A DNA stretch of 46,004 nt from a virus. The stretch spans positions 1-46,004 of the IMG/VR virus record IMGVR_UViG_3300025601_000035. One strand, written 5' to 3'. Both the position numbers and the translations under genes were made by a program. Each line of letters begins with the position of its first letter. Position 1 is the first letter of the stretch. Below the pieces are notes generated by a model. That model did no database searches, had not been told where the DNA came from, and saw nothing but the letters and a program-made list of their open reading frames with translations. Below are positions 16,173 through 23,083 of this stretch, piece after piece.

Positions 16173-16402
16173 AAAATAGTAAAGAATGGTACACAACTCC
16201 TGAGGAGTTTTCTGATATTGTCTCCCATTCTGTTTTCCTAAACAGTGGTTTTGTACTAGGGCAAAGTTACCATCCTGAAGATCTTGCCGTTGCCTTTTCT
16301 AATGCCGCTCGCAGCGTGGCCCTGGGCCTGTCCTATGCGGCACACAAGGAGCAAAAAAGGGCCATGATGCAAACTGGTGGCCTAAGAAAAGCCCAATCAT
16401 AA
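16169..16402 (+). CDS. hypothetical helical protein with SYHPEDL motif
   Basis: A 77-residue helical protein with FSDIVSHSVFL and GQSYHPEDLAVAFSNAARSV. The SYHPEDL segment and flanking pattern recur in the protein at 20287, so the two seem paralogous. It is coupled at both ends (ATGA upstream, TAATG downstream). Function unknown. Confidence 0.6.
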   Translation: MKNSKEWYTTPEEFSDIVSHSVFLNSGFVLGQSYHPEDLAVAFSNAARSVALGLSYAAHKEQKRAMMQTGGLRKAQS

Positions 16403-16584
16403 TGCCAACATACGAATATTTATGCAACAAGTGCGGGGTAGTTGAGGTTCAGCAAAGCATGTCTAGTAAAAACCTTATGCAATGCCCGTATTGCGAAAGT
16501 TTTTCCTTTAAAAAGAAAATTCCTTCTGTTAGCATTAGTTTTAAAGGTACTGGATTTTATACTACAGACAGTAAGGGTAAATAA
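16402..16584 (+). CDS. FmdB-like zinc ribbon protein
   Basis: A 60-residue protein opening with PTYEYLCNKCGVVEVQQSM and a second pair CPYC, the FmdB/CxxC_CxxC_SSSS zinc-ribbon pattern found in small putative regulators. It also has the family-type FKGTGFYTTD tail. The start is fused to the preceding stop. Confidence 0.8.
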   Translation: MPTYEYLCNKCGVVEVQQSMSSKNLMQCPYCESFSFKKKIPSVSISFKGTGFYTTDSKGK

Positions 16585-16640
16585 TGCTTATGCTCTATAA
16601 TTAAAAAGGGTAAATAATACTTATGCGCTATAATTAAAAA
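16575..16640 (+). repeat. two tandem 33-bp repeats, each with a TATAAT box
   Basis: Units 16575-16607 and 16608-16640 differ at two positions. Each ends TATAATTAAAAA. In the second unit the TATAAT ends 6 bases before the ATG at 16641; in the first it faces the second unit. The first unit overlaps the stop codon of the zinc ribbon gene. Confidence 0.85.
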
Positions 16641-16820
16641 ATGGAAAATATTGAAGACGGAATAGAAAAACACTATAGGTCTTTAATAGCAGACAATATA
16701 GACAAGTGTCTTCACAATACTATTTCCAAAGATGAGGATGAAATAAGACAGGTGTACTGGTTTAACCAAGGCATGATGTTTGCAAGCATGATAGCAAGAT
16801 GGGGCCTTGGAAATGATTGA
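16641..16820 (+). CDS. small hypothetical protein, leaderless
   Basis: A 59-residue protein starting MENIEDGIEKHYRSLIADNI and ending with an aromatic helix VYWFNQGMMFASMIARWGLG. The ATG is 6 bases after a perfect TATAAT and has no ribosome site, so the mRNA is probably leaderless. It overlaps the next gene by 8 bases. Function unknown. Confidence 0.6.
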   Translation: MENIEDGIEKHYRSLIADNIDKCLHNTISKDEDEIRQVYWFNQGMMFASMIARWGLGND

Positions 16821-17052
16821 AAATAATTTTGTTATATTTAGGAATTACTCTGTAAGAGGGTATTGGGAAATATCTGGTTCATTGTACACAACATACCTTC
16901 ATCACGATGCCCTTCTTTCTTCTGAGGGGCCAGAACTTATAGAGACCATGATGTATCTTCATAGAATAAAAGATATAAAAGAAATAACAGAGACTATGAC
17001 AAAGTACACACAAGACCCCCAGGAAGATATGTTTATTGTGGAAATAAATTAA
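16813..17052 (+). CDS. hypothetical protein
   Basis: A 79-residue protein (MIENNFVIFRNYSVRGYWEI), beta-rich at first and helical later (PELIETMMYLHRIKDIKEIT). ATG at 16813, with CTTGGAA upstream, is preferred over an in-frame TTG six bases earlier. Not recognised. Confidence 0.55.
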   Translation: MIENNFVIFRNYSVRGYWEISGSLYTTYLHHDALLSSEGPELIETMMYLHRIKDIKEITETMTKYTQDPQEDMFIVEIN

Positions 17053-17089
17053 GCAAGACGTAGTTAAAGTTTTCTGCGGTACAAAATAA

Positions 17090-17118
17090 TTGACAGAATT
17101 AATATTTTTTGATAAGAT
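17090..17118 (+). promoter_or_regulatory. sigma70-type promoter with extended -10
   Basis: TTGACA (17090-17095), 17-base spacer ending TGA, TAAGAT (17113-17118). It drives the zinc ribbon gene at 17147 and shows that the TTG at 17090 is the -35 box, not a start codon. Confidence 0.75.
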
Positions 17119-17146
17119 TCCTGTAACTAAAAGAGAAAGGTTTATC

Positions 17147-17338
17147 ATGTTAGACGCACGAGGAATCCCCACCCCTGAATGCCCACAATGCGGTAGTTGG
17201 CTTATGAAGGTGCATGTACATTTAGACGAATCATATTCTATTGCAGGATACCTGCTTGATGCGGAATGCTCCAACTGTGGTACATTATTGACGTTAGCGA
17301 CACCTATAGATCACCCTAACTATGAAGAATCTTTATAG
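17147..17338 (+). CDS. small zinc ribbon protein
   Basis: A 63-residue protein with two CxxC knuckles: TPECPQCGSWLMK and AECSNCGTLLTL, a classic zinc ribbon. A longer reading from 17090 is unlikely because that TTG is part of a promoter; the ATG at 17147 has GAGAAAGG upstream. It could bind nucleic acid; no specific family is recognised. Confidence 0.65.
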   Translation: MLDARGIPTPECPQCGSWLMKVHVHLDESYSIAGYLLDAECSNCGTLLTLATPIDHPNYEESL

Positions 17339-17603
17339 GTACGAGAAGGTTGCCCCCTATGCCTTTTTAGCATACTATGGGCTGTATTCAGACCCAGAAA
17401 GCCTTAACAAACTGCGGGTCCGTCTGCTAACATTAGAGAAGATACACGAAAGACAGGAAAACTCATCGCGGCAAGCGTGGGTTAATTCCTTCGCTAGGAT
17501 AATGCACGAGTCTGACAGAAACAGTAAAGGTAATGTTATTTATACTACTAACCCTAAAGAATTGGCCTACTATATCAATGATTTGATGAGGAGAACACCG
17601 TGA
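17322..17603 (+). CDS. conserved protein with QAWVxSFAR motif
   Basis: A 93-residue protein. The segment RQAWVNSFARIMHESDRNS with a later VIYTTNPKELAYYI is repeated in the minus-strand gene at 25158 (LQAWVDSFARTVHE, VIFTTDADELGEFV), so the two are paralogues. The fold appears helical. Function unknown. It overlaps the previous gene by 17 bases. Confidence 0.6.
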   Translation: MKNLYRYEKVAPYAFLAYYGLYSDPESLNKLRVRLLTLEKIHERQENSSRQAWVNSFARIMHESDRNSKGNVIYTTNPKELAYYINDLMRRTP

Positions 17604-17668
17604 GAGACAGTGTTGACGACTACTTTGAGCAAATGTTTAATGAATTGATTAATGATGAAAATGATTAG
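17600..17668 (+). CDS. possible 22-residue peptide
   Basis: A GTG in a GTGA overlap with the preceding stop, GAGGAG upstream, encodes an acidic helical peptide (RDSVDDYFEQMFNELIND). It overlaps the next gene by 17 bases. Only the coupling supports it. Confidence 0.35.
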   Translation: MRDSVDDYFEQMFNELINDEND

Positions 17669-17936
17669 AGTTACTATCGAACTAGTACCCCCTGGAATTG
17701 AAGAAGAAGCAAGGACTATTAGTAGTATGATTATTGCTAATGATGGTACGGGAGACTCTACAACCGCAAACTATGGGTATGTATGGAAAGACGAACATGA
17801 TGGGGGTGAGGGAGGGTTATATGACTTCCCCCGCCGAAATGGTATCTGGGATCTTATTTATAAATGCCTAGGATCACAGACGACGCATAAAGATGAAAAG
17901 TTTATGGAACTTATATGGGAAAAGATTCGTAAGTAG
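17652..17936 (+). CDS. conserved hypothetical protein
   Basis: A 94-residue protein starting with a strand MIRVTIELVPPGIEEEARTI, then IANDGTGDSTTANYGY and FPRRNGIWDLIYKCLG. I know similar proteins from actinobacteriophages by the IELVP and NDGTG patterns, without a function. Several in-frame ATGs lie within the first four codons. Confidence 0.6.
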   Translation: MMKMIRVTIELVPPGIEEEARTISSMIIANDGTGDSTTANYGYVWKDEHDGGEGGLYDFPRRNGIWDLIYKCLGSQTTHKDEKFMELIWEKIRK

Positions 17937-17937
17937 C

Positions 17938-18231
17938 ATGTCATTTTGCAGGTTCATCGAAGCAGATGCATATATCTTTTACGATGTTAATGAGGGCCTT
18001 GTGTGCATGGGTTGCTCTATTATAGAAGCACCAGAGAAAGATGACGAAATTTTTCCTACGTTTGTGGCGGGGGAAGACTATAATCTCATGCTCAGCCACG
18101 TTGCCATGCATAGAAAAAATGGTGACTATCTACCTATTCATGTAGAACATAGACTTGTTTTTGATAGAGACTGTGAACATTTCTATGTTGACTCAAAATG
18201 TAAGCACTGCTGGAAGCCACAAGATGTCTGA
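17938..18231 (+). CDS. conserved Cys/His protein
   Basis: A 97-residue protein: MSFCRFIEADAYIFYDV, VCMGCSI, HVAMHRKNGD and a C-terminal CEHFYVDSKCKHCW. Several Cys and His residues suggest metal binding. ATG at 17938 is chosen because it is one base after the previous stop and gives the usual MxxCR start; an earlier ATG at 17893 lies inside the upstream gene. Confidence 0.6.
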   Translation: MSFCRFIEADAYIFYDVNEGLVCMGCSIIEAPEKDDEIFPTFVAGEDYNLMLSHVAMHRKNGDYLPIHVEHRLVFDRDCEHFYVDSKCKHCWKPQDV

Positions 18232-18418
18232 TAAAATAATATTAAAGCAAGGTCCAAATTTCTGGGAAGTAATATTGGTAAGCGAAGAAGAAAAAACCTT
18301 TAAACCAATAGGAAAGATCAGCAAAGATTCCTCTGATACTGCTTACTGGTTTTATTCCTTAGAGGGATATCAAGTAGAATTTAATTTAATTGATAACAAT
18401 CTTGAAAAAAATTTATAA
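18224..18418 (+). CDS. hypothetical protein
   Basis: A 64-residue protein (MSDKIILKQGPNFWEVILVS), beta-rich, overlapping the previous gene by 8 bases (ATGTCTGA). Not recognised. Confidence 0.5.
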   Translation: MSDKIILKQGPNFWEVILVSEEEKTFKPIGKISKDSSDTAYWFYSLEGYQVEFNLIDNNLEKNL

Positions 18419-18426
18419 GGAGAGTT

Positions 18427-18900
18427 ATGGCAAAAAAGAAAGCAGATAAAAAAGAAAATCATAGTTTTTATGTGGGTCAAAAGGTTATTTTTGTAAGTCC
18501 ATATGATCAGGATGTATTTACTGGGCGTATTAAGAAAATAAATAAACATAGTGATGATCCAGATAATCCAGGAGAGTGCCTGTTTTGGTTTGACCGCCTA
18601 CCTGAAAGTGCATCTGCCTGGGTGTCGTTGGAAAGCATTAGCCCATTCAATAAACCTGAAAAATATTTTTTAGATAAAAATTATGAAGTCACTGACTATC
18701 ATGGATACCTAACTCTTAGAGAGTTCCTTGTTGCACTTGAAAAGTATTTAACGTCTTTTCCTGAAGACTACTTGGATAAAAAAAATCACCCAGAAGAAAT
18801 TTTTGAAAACATAAACGGTGCGGTAAAGTGCCTCTGCATGGGTCTTCATGCATCAATAGATCCAGAAGACGTTGACGTAGAATTTTACAGAAGCCTATGA
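18427..18900 (+). CDS. hypothetical protein
   Basis: A 157-residue protein with a lysine-rich N-terminus (AKKKADKKENHS), a beta-rich region that resembles an SH3/KOW-like barrel (FYVGQKVIFVSPYDQDVFTG), and an acidic helical C-terminus. Start follows AAGGAGAGTT. The ATGA overlap with the next gene shows coupling. Function unknown. Confidence 0.6.
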   Translation: MAKKKADKKENHSFYVGQKVIFVSPYDQDVFTGRIKKINKHSDDPDNPGECLFWFDRLPESASAWVSLESISPFNKPEKYFLDKNYEVTDYHGYLTLREFLVALEKYLTSFPEDYLDKKNHPEEIFENINGAVKCLCMGLHASIDPEDVDVEFYRSL

Positions 18901-19124
18901 AGATTTCTTTTGTAAGGTCGGGGTTTCCTGATGGTTACAGTTCTATGGGTTACGCTGTGTGGTCAGATCAGTATCACGGAATAGAAAATCCCATCGGGTT
19001 TATTAGTAGAAATATCTTAAAAGACATGGAAGAATACTTTTTAGAGAATGGATACGAGGTAGAGGTTTTTCATAAGCCTCAAGACCATTTAAAGGAACGA
19101 GAGCAACTTGAATTATTCATTTAA
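18897..19124 (+). CDS. hypothetical protein
   Basis: A 75-residue protein (KISFVRSGFPDGYSSMGYAV) with a short alpha/beta look and a charged tail. Coupled to the upstream gene by an ATGA overlap. Not recognised. Confidence 0.55.
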   Translation: MKISFVRSGFPDGYSSMGYAVWSDQYHGIENPIGFISRNILKDMEEYFLENGYEVEVFHKPQDHLKEREQLELFI

Positions 19125-19138
19125 CATAAGGAGAAGCA

Positions 19139-19309
19139 ATGGGGATTTATGACGAAGCAGAGGTCGTTCTACAGCCTCCTGAGGGTATGGTAGAGTTTGT
19201 TGCGAACTCACTAATGAAGTCCTATAAAACAGATGCAAGAACTTGGTACGATTTAGCAAAGACTGCTATCGCCTCAGTAGAGCGATACAATCATTTTCAC
19301 GAAAAATAA
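19139..19309 (+). CDS. small hypothetical protein
   Basis: A 56-residue protein, MGIYDEAEVVLQPPEGMVEF then a helix ARTWYDLAKTAIASVERY. Strong AAGGAGAAGCA ribosome site. Not recognised. Confidence 0.6.
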   Translation: MGIYDEAEVVLQPPEGMVEFVANSLMKSYKTDARTWYDLAKTAIASVERYNHFHEK

Positions 19310-19329
19310 TTAATTAGGGAGACTGCTAC

Positions 19330-19566
19330 ATGACGTACGGAATTGAAGTTGGGCGGTGGACGGGAATGTTTTTCTTTCTCCACTACTCCGATATTTTTAT
19401 ATCAGATAGTGGAATTAGTAAGCCATATCACTCATTTACCGCCTTTACCAAAAAGGGGGCACTGAAAAAGGCTACACGATATGTTAAAAGAATTAGTCAT
19501 TCAGAAGAAAGCAATGAAGTGTACTCTTACGATGTTCTTAATCAAGAACTTAAGAGGATTTCCTAA
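19330..19566 (+). CDS. hypothetical protein, tandem paralogue 1
   Basis: A 78-residue protein. The core DIFISDSG, HSFTAFTKKGALKKATRYVK is matched by the next gene (DIYMNDQHG, HTVYALTWRGLTRKINSWMK), suggesting an old tandem duplication. AGGGAG precedes the start; the stop overlaps the next ATG. Confidence 0.55.
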   Translation: MTYGIEVGRWTGMFFFLHYSDIFISDSGISKPYHSFTAFTKKGALKKATRYVKRISHSEESNEVYSYDVLNQELKRIS

Positions 19567-19775
19567 TGGAAAATAAGTTGTATTCAGTAAGAATCCACCC
19601 CTCCGTTAGTTGGCTAAAGTGCGCGGATATATACATGAATGATCAGCATGGCTTTGCTGTTGACCATCACATCCATACTGTGTATGCTCTAACTTGGCGG
19701 GGACTTACGAGAAAAATAAACTCTTGGATGAAACAGCATAAACATGATGTTCCCGTTAACTGGTATATACAATAA
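19566..19775 (+). CDS. hypothetical protein, tandem paralogue 2
   Basis: A 69-residue protein related to its upstream neighbour, with extra histidines (DHHIHTVY). It starts in a TAATG overlap. Function unknown. Confidence 0.55.
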   Translation: MENKLYSVRIHPSVSWLKCADIYMNDQHGFAVDHHIHTVYALTWRGLTRKINSWMKQHKHDVPVNWYIQ

Positions 19776-19796
19776 CTATTAATAGATAGGGAACTC

Positions 19797-20294
19797 ATGC
19801 AGGTTTTTCTTCCAGAGCAACGTTACAAATCATGCGCCCAAGTCCTTGATGGGAAAAGACTCGTGAAGCAACTGCTAGAAGGTCGTCAAATTCTTTCTGC
19901 ACTAGCAGAAGAAACAAAAGGCTGGAGAAATCACCCTGCCACCCTCATGTTTGCGGGGGCAGAAGTAGAACTTTTCGTTTACCTTCATCACATTCGCTTA
20001 GAAATGAGTCATCGTGAGTACAAGTGGCAGAATAACTGGGACGTTATTACAGACACCTATAAAAGAAATTTTCATGGCAAGGAAATGAGGTCTCCTGATT
20101 ATCTAAAGCCTGGACATCCAGAAAATCATAGACTTATGACTACTCATCGCGGTAGACTATATGAGAAAGCACCAGAACTATATCCACAGTATGAGTATGA
20201 ATCTCATATCTACATGGACTATGTGTGTTGTCCTGGAAAGTGTACCTATTACTGGCCAAGCGGAAAGCATGTCGAAGGGAAAATAAATGTTTAA
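19797..20294 (+). CDS. Pyr_excise-like DNA glycosylase family protein
   Basis: A 165-residue protein related to T4 DenV-type pyrimidine dimer DNA glycosylases: start MQVFLPEQRYKSCAQVLD, then GKRLVKQLLEGRQILSAL, the strongly conserved GWRNHPATLMFAGAE and HREYKWQNNW. It may repair UV damage, useful for a phage in sunlit water. The canonical N-terminal Thr nucleophile of DenV is not apparent (residue 2 is Gln), so activity may differ. Ribosome site TAGGGAA. Confidence 0.7.
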   Translation: MQVFLPEQRYKSCAQVLDGKRLVKQLLEGRQILSALAEETKGWRNHPATLMFAGAEVELFVYLHHIRLEMSHREYKWQNNWDVITDTYKRNFHGKEMRSPDYLKPGHPENHRLMTTHRGRLYEKAPELYPQYEYESHIYMDYVCCPGKCTYYWPSGKHVEGKINV

Positions 20295-20583
20295 TAATGT
20301 AAAAGTTTCCTATGGAAAAGAAAATGTAAGTACAAATAATATATATTACTCAAGCAACAACGTACAGGAACTTCCGAAAGAAGAAAACCCGTACCACCTC
20401 ACGGGCCATCAATTTTTTGATATTCTTGCCCTGTGTTATGAGCAATCTTACGGAGAAGATTATTCTTACCATCCAGAAGATCTATATGTTAATGCCTCTC
20501 TTACCCTAGAGATAGTATCCAATACACTGGCTAACCTTCTCCATATTAAAACGGGGCAGCAGATAAGAGGCGTTAAAGAATGA
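20287..20583 (+). CDS. hypothetical protein with SYHPEDL motif
   Basis: A 98-residue protein whose second half (FFDILALCYEQSYGEDY, YSYHPEDLYVNASLTLEIVS) matches the protein at 16169. The N-terminus is Asn/Ser-rich and probably flexible. It overlaps the previous gene by 8 bases. Function unknown. Confidence 0.55.
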   Translation: MFNNVKVSYGKENVSTNNIYYSSNNVQELPKEENPYHLTGHQFFDILALCYEQSYGEDYSYHPEDLYVNASLTLEIVSNTLANLLHIKTGQQIRGVKE

Positions 20584-20636
20584 CACCTGAGTATTTTCGC
20601 TCGTAAAAAAATAGCGCTCATACTAATTAAATAATT

Positions 20637-20710
20637 GCGGCATTCGTATAAAAGTATTACGGCACTCTTCCAAAGTGCAAAAGTCGGGGCAGTACCGACA
20701 TGCCGCTCCA
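20637..20710 (+). tRNA. tRNA-Gly (TCC), non-canonical D and T loops
   Basis: All stems are perfect: acceptor GCGGCAT/ATGCCGC, D stem GTA/TAC, anticodon stem GCACT/AGTGC with loop CTTCCAA (anticodon TCC, 20669-20671), T stem GTCGG/CCGAC. Discriminator T and an encoded CCA follow (20707-20710). The D loop TAAAAGTAT lacks the GG pair, and the T loop is GGCAGTA instead of TTCRANY. The rest of the D arm matches normal tRNA-Gly. It occupies the 299-base gap between genes. Confidence 0.7.
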
Positions 20711-20816
20711 AGAACATCAAATACTAGCCCCAATATTCGGGGGAGTTGCATAAACACCCACAACTATGACCTATATTACATACAACAACGTATCATTTAA
20801 TTGAAAGTGACCTGCT

Positions 20817-20830
20817 CCCTTTGGTAAAAT
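20817..20830 (+). promoter_or_regulatory. probable promoter, CCCTTTGGTAAAAT
   Basis: The -10 box TAAAAT (20825-20830) is preceded by CCCTTTGG, as at 11985. It would drive the gene at 20883, which has its own ribosome site. Confidence 0.5.
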
Positions 20831-20882
20831 ATAAGTAATTCATAAATACTTTTATGAAAATAAAACTAAATAGGAGACAACC

Positions 20883-21065
20883 ATGGGAAGAATAATTAGT
20901 TGTGATGGCCCTACTTGCATTTCTTGGATTAAGAATAATGAGGAAGCAGATTTTATTGAATTGTTTGAGGCAGAAGCAGAACTTTTATTTTGCTCCTGGG
21001 ATTGTCTCGTAAAGTTTGGTGCAGTCAAATTACAAATGGATGAAATGCCAGGGAGGGATGTATGA
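20883..21065 (+). CDS. small zinc-finger-like protein
   Basis: A 60-residue protein with SCDGPTCISW near the start and LLFCSWDCLVKFG later: two Cys pairs flanking an acidic segment, fitting a zinc-binding fold. Start follows AGGAGACAACC. Its stop overlaps the next ATG. Similar short proteins occur in actinobacteria and their phages; function unknown. Confidence 0.6.
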   Translation: MGRIISCDGPTCISWIKNNEEADFIELFEAEAELLFCSWDCLVKFGAVKLQMDEMPGRDV

Positions 21066-21139
21066 GTAACTCAATTTTTAACATTATAGAAAATATTACT
21101 AAAGAGACTATGGAACATGTGGACACTTACAATAATTAA
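21062..21139 (+). CDS. possible 25-residue peptide
   Basis: An ATG in an ATGA overlap encodes MSNSIFNIIENITKETMEHV plus five residues. It is the last plus-strand reading frame before the converging gene-free zone. Support is only the coupling. Confidence 0.4.
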   Translation: MSNSIFNIIENITKETMEHVDTYNN

Positions 21140-21815
21140 TGGCGTCAGCCATGCTCTGTCCACCATCAAGCGGGGGTACATGGAAATAGAAAACACATCT
21201 CTAGATACCATCATATACATACTAAGACATATGAGATAGGGGTTATGTGTTTATGAGAAAAGGTTTTGAGGTATGTGAGACAAAGAGACGTATTTAAAAC
21301 ATAAGATATAGGTATATATAGACAGATAAATATAGACAACGTGTTACTGTGGTTTTTACATAGTGGTGTTAATAGATATTTTTATAAAAGAATGGGTTTT
21401 AGAATATATATATAAAGCCGACATATCCCCATAAAATATAATAAAATATGACAGAATATGACAAAGTAGTACAAACTATGACTAACTAGGGCAAAACGGA
21501 CATATCACCCATAATAATATAGGGGATTTGTGCATTATTCTATATCCTATGCAGAATAGTGGACATATCTTATGCAATATAGTAGATATATAGAGGAATA
21601 TAGACATAATGATCTATAGGATACAACTAATATAGTTGTTTTGATATAGCAATACAACTAATAGTGTCGGATACCCCCACAGTTAGACAACTAATATAGT
21701 AGAAGCACCTACTAATATAGTGGAATGGCATATTATTATGTCATATTATAGGGGGGAAAAGTGTAAAAACATATCAAAACATAATAGTTTTTTATTAAAA
21801 CATATCAAAACATAT
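21140..21815. other. AT-rich gene-free zone between convergent gene arrays
   Basis: 676 bases without a credible gene. It holds many short direct repeats: ACTAATATAGT (four near-copies around 21630-21725), GACATATC (21420-21580), and CATATCAAAACATA near 21770-21810. A small hairpin ATGGC-GTCA-GCCAT lies at its left edge (21139 on). It may hold terminators for both arrays or a replication origin. Confidence 0.6.
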
Positions 21816-22334
21816 CTATAAAGAGAGTATATCTATAGGGTGTTGACATGTAGGGGAATAGTGTATAGCGGATTCAATGGCTACCTGGATTCTTTTGGCA
21901 GGATCTGTCTTTGATGCAGATGTATATAGAGAACCAAGACATATTGATGCACCAGATCCAATAGATGTTTCTTCTACCTCAAGTACCCCCCAATCCATAG
22001 TAGATAGTCCAAATAGTCTTCCTTGTGTACCTATAAGAAATTCAGCATAATGCTCTTCCCCATTTACCCCAAGGTCATCAACTAATTCTTTTATCTTAGA
22101 TACTATATCCATACGAATAATCTCATATGGGTCTGAATCTTTATCAATAGTAGGTAGTTTTATAAATTCTATTAATTGCCCCACCCCCACAGATCCAGAA
22201 TATCCAAATATCCATTCACCATTTATGTGGATTTTGGGGCGGGACATAGATATAATACTATCTCCATCACTAGCACCCCTATCTGCTCCTATATAGATAA
22301 CATTGTTCTTTGATATTCCTACTATGGCTGTCAT
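21816..22334 (-). CDS. proteasome/HslV-like Ntn hydrolase
   Basis: A 172-residue protein starting MTAIVGISKNNVIYIGADRG, the N-terminal pattern of proteasome beta subunits and HslV: Thr2 as potential nucleophile after Met removal, D18 in GADRG, K34 in SRPKIHI, and YSGSVGVGQLIEF. It may be a peptidase or another Ntn hydrolase. I chose the ATG at 22334 because TATAAT (22341-22346, minus strand) ends 6 bases before it; an upstream in-frame start at 22352 would lie before that box. Confidence 0.75.
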   Translation of the reverse strand: MTAIVGISKNNVIYIGADRGASDGDSIISMSRPKIHINGEWIFGYSGSVGVGQLIEFIKLPTIDKDSDPYEIIRMDIVSKIKELVDDLGVNGEEHYAEFLIGTQGRLFGLSTMDWGVLEVEETSIGSGASICLGSLYTSASKTDPAKRIQVAIESAIHYSPTCQHPIDILSL

Positions 22335-22360
22335 GTTAACATTATATCCCAACTTCCCAC

Positions 22361-22541
22361 GATTTTTTATGCCCCTTCGTAATCTATTTTTGAATAATTG
22401 TTCAGTGATTTTTTATGTTCCTTCGTAATGTCAAAAAGCCCCAGCGATTTTTTAGGCTCCTTCGTAAAGGAGTTTATTAAAATAAATAGATATCCGGTTA
22501 TCGAAAAAAAAGTCCAGCGATTTTTTTAGGAGCCTTCTTAA
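22361..22541 (-). repeat. four copies of a 22-bp upstream repeat
   Basis: On the minus strand TTACGAAGGxxCATAAAAAATC and variants occur at 22361-22382, 22407-22428, 22446-22467 and about 22519-22541, upstream of the Ntn hydrolase promoter. The last copy is TTAAGAAGGCTCCTAAAAAAATC, linking it to the TTTAAGAA repeats further right. Confidence 0.75.
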
Positions 22542-22592
22542 AGGAGTATTTATTAGATTAGTTTTATGACCGGCCCGCAAACCCTGATACCT

Positions 22593-22604
22593 GTTGCGGC
22601 ACAA
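22593..22604. repeat. GTTGC-type palindrome, degenerate copy
   Basis: GTTGCGGCACAA, a decayed member of the GTTGCnnnGCAAC family, with CCGGCC 20 bases to its left, just beyond the 3' end of the gene at 22624. Confidence 0.5.
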
Positions 22605-22623
22605 GGCTTTTGGGGGTAGGGGG

Positions 22624-22794
22624 CTAACTAAAAAAAATCAGCCCCACTACGACAATGGGAAGCAGCAGAGAGAGCAAGCCGAACATGCCCATAGCCACCT
22701 CAGTCTTGTTAGTATTACGCATGGAACTATCCATGCTCATTCTTCCTAGAGTTCTTTGGTGATCATACCCTGTAATCTTGCTGATGTTAGCCAT
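22624..22794 (-). CDS. small membrane protein
   Basis: A 56-residue protein: polar N-terminus (MANISKITGYDHQRTLGRMS) and a C-terminal transmembrane helix (FGLLSLLLPIVVVGLIFF). GAAAGGAAA lies upstream. It overlaps the preceding gene by 8 bases. Function unknown. Confidence 0.6.
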   Translation of the reverse strand: MANISKITGYDHQRTLGRMSMDSSMRNTNKTEVAMGMFGLLSLLLPIVVVGLIFFS

Positions 22795-23083
22795 TGGTGT
22801 TTCCTTTCACATCGTCTTCGTCTTCAATGAACGGAGCAAAAATAATGTCTCTCAAGTTTTTGTATTCTCCCTCGGGGGCCTCCCAAGCAACTAAAAGTGA
22901 ATCATATGCCTCTGTCATTTTATTTTCTGCGTCAGCACTTAGTTGCATGACACTACCTAATGATACAAGGTATCCAGCAAGGACTCCCTCCTCGTGTTTA
23001 TCAAAAAAGGTTAGCCAAACTTCATCATCCCTGTGTCCATAAAACTCTGATAGGATGTTGGCCTTGTCAATGAGTTCCATCAT
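22787..23083 (-). CDS. hypothetical protein
   Basis: A 98-residue acidic helical protein (MELIDKANILSEFYGHRDDE...LSADAENKMTEAYDSLLV). It starts inside the end of the previous gene with AAGGAGAT upstream. Not recognised. Confidence 0.6.
   Translation of the reverse strand: MMELIDKANILSEFYGHRDDEVWLTFFDKHEEGVLAGYLVSLGSVMQLSADAENKMTEAYDSLLVAWEAPEGEYKNLRDIIFAPFIEDEDDVKGNTNG

Noticed and set aside
20466-20720. 84-codon minus-strand frame
   Set aside because: It covers the antisense of the tRNA-Gly and the end of the gene at 20287; its middle is simply the reverse reading of the tRNA.
21139-21189. 16-codon frame starting at the stop of the 25-aa peptide (TAATG)
   Set aside because: Too short and composed of a hairpin sequence; no ribosome site or recognisable property.
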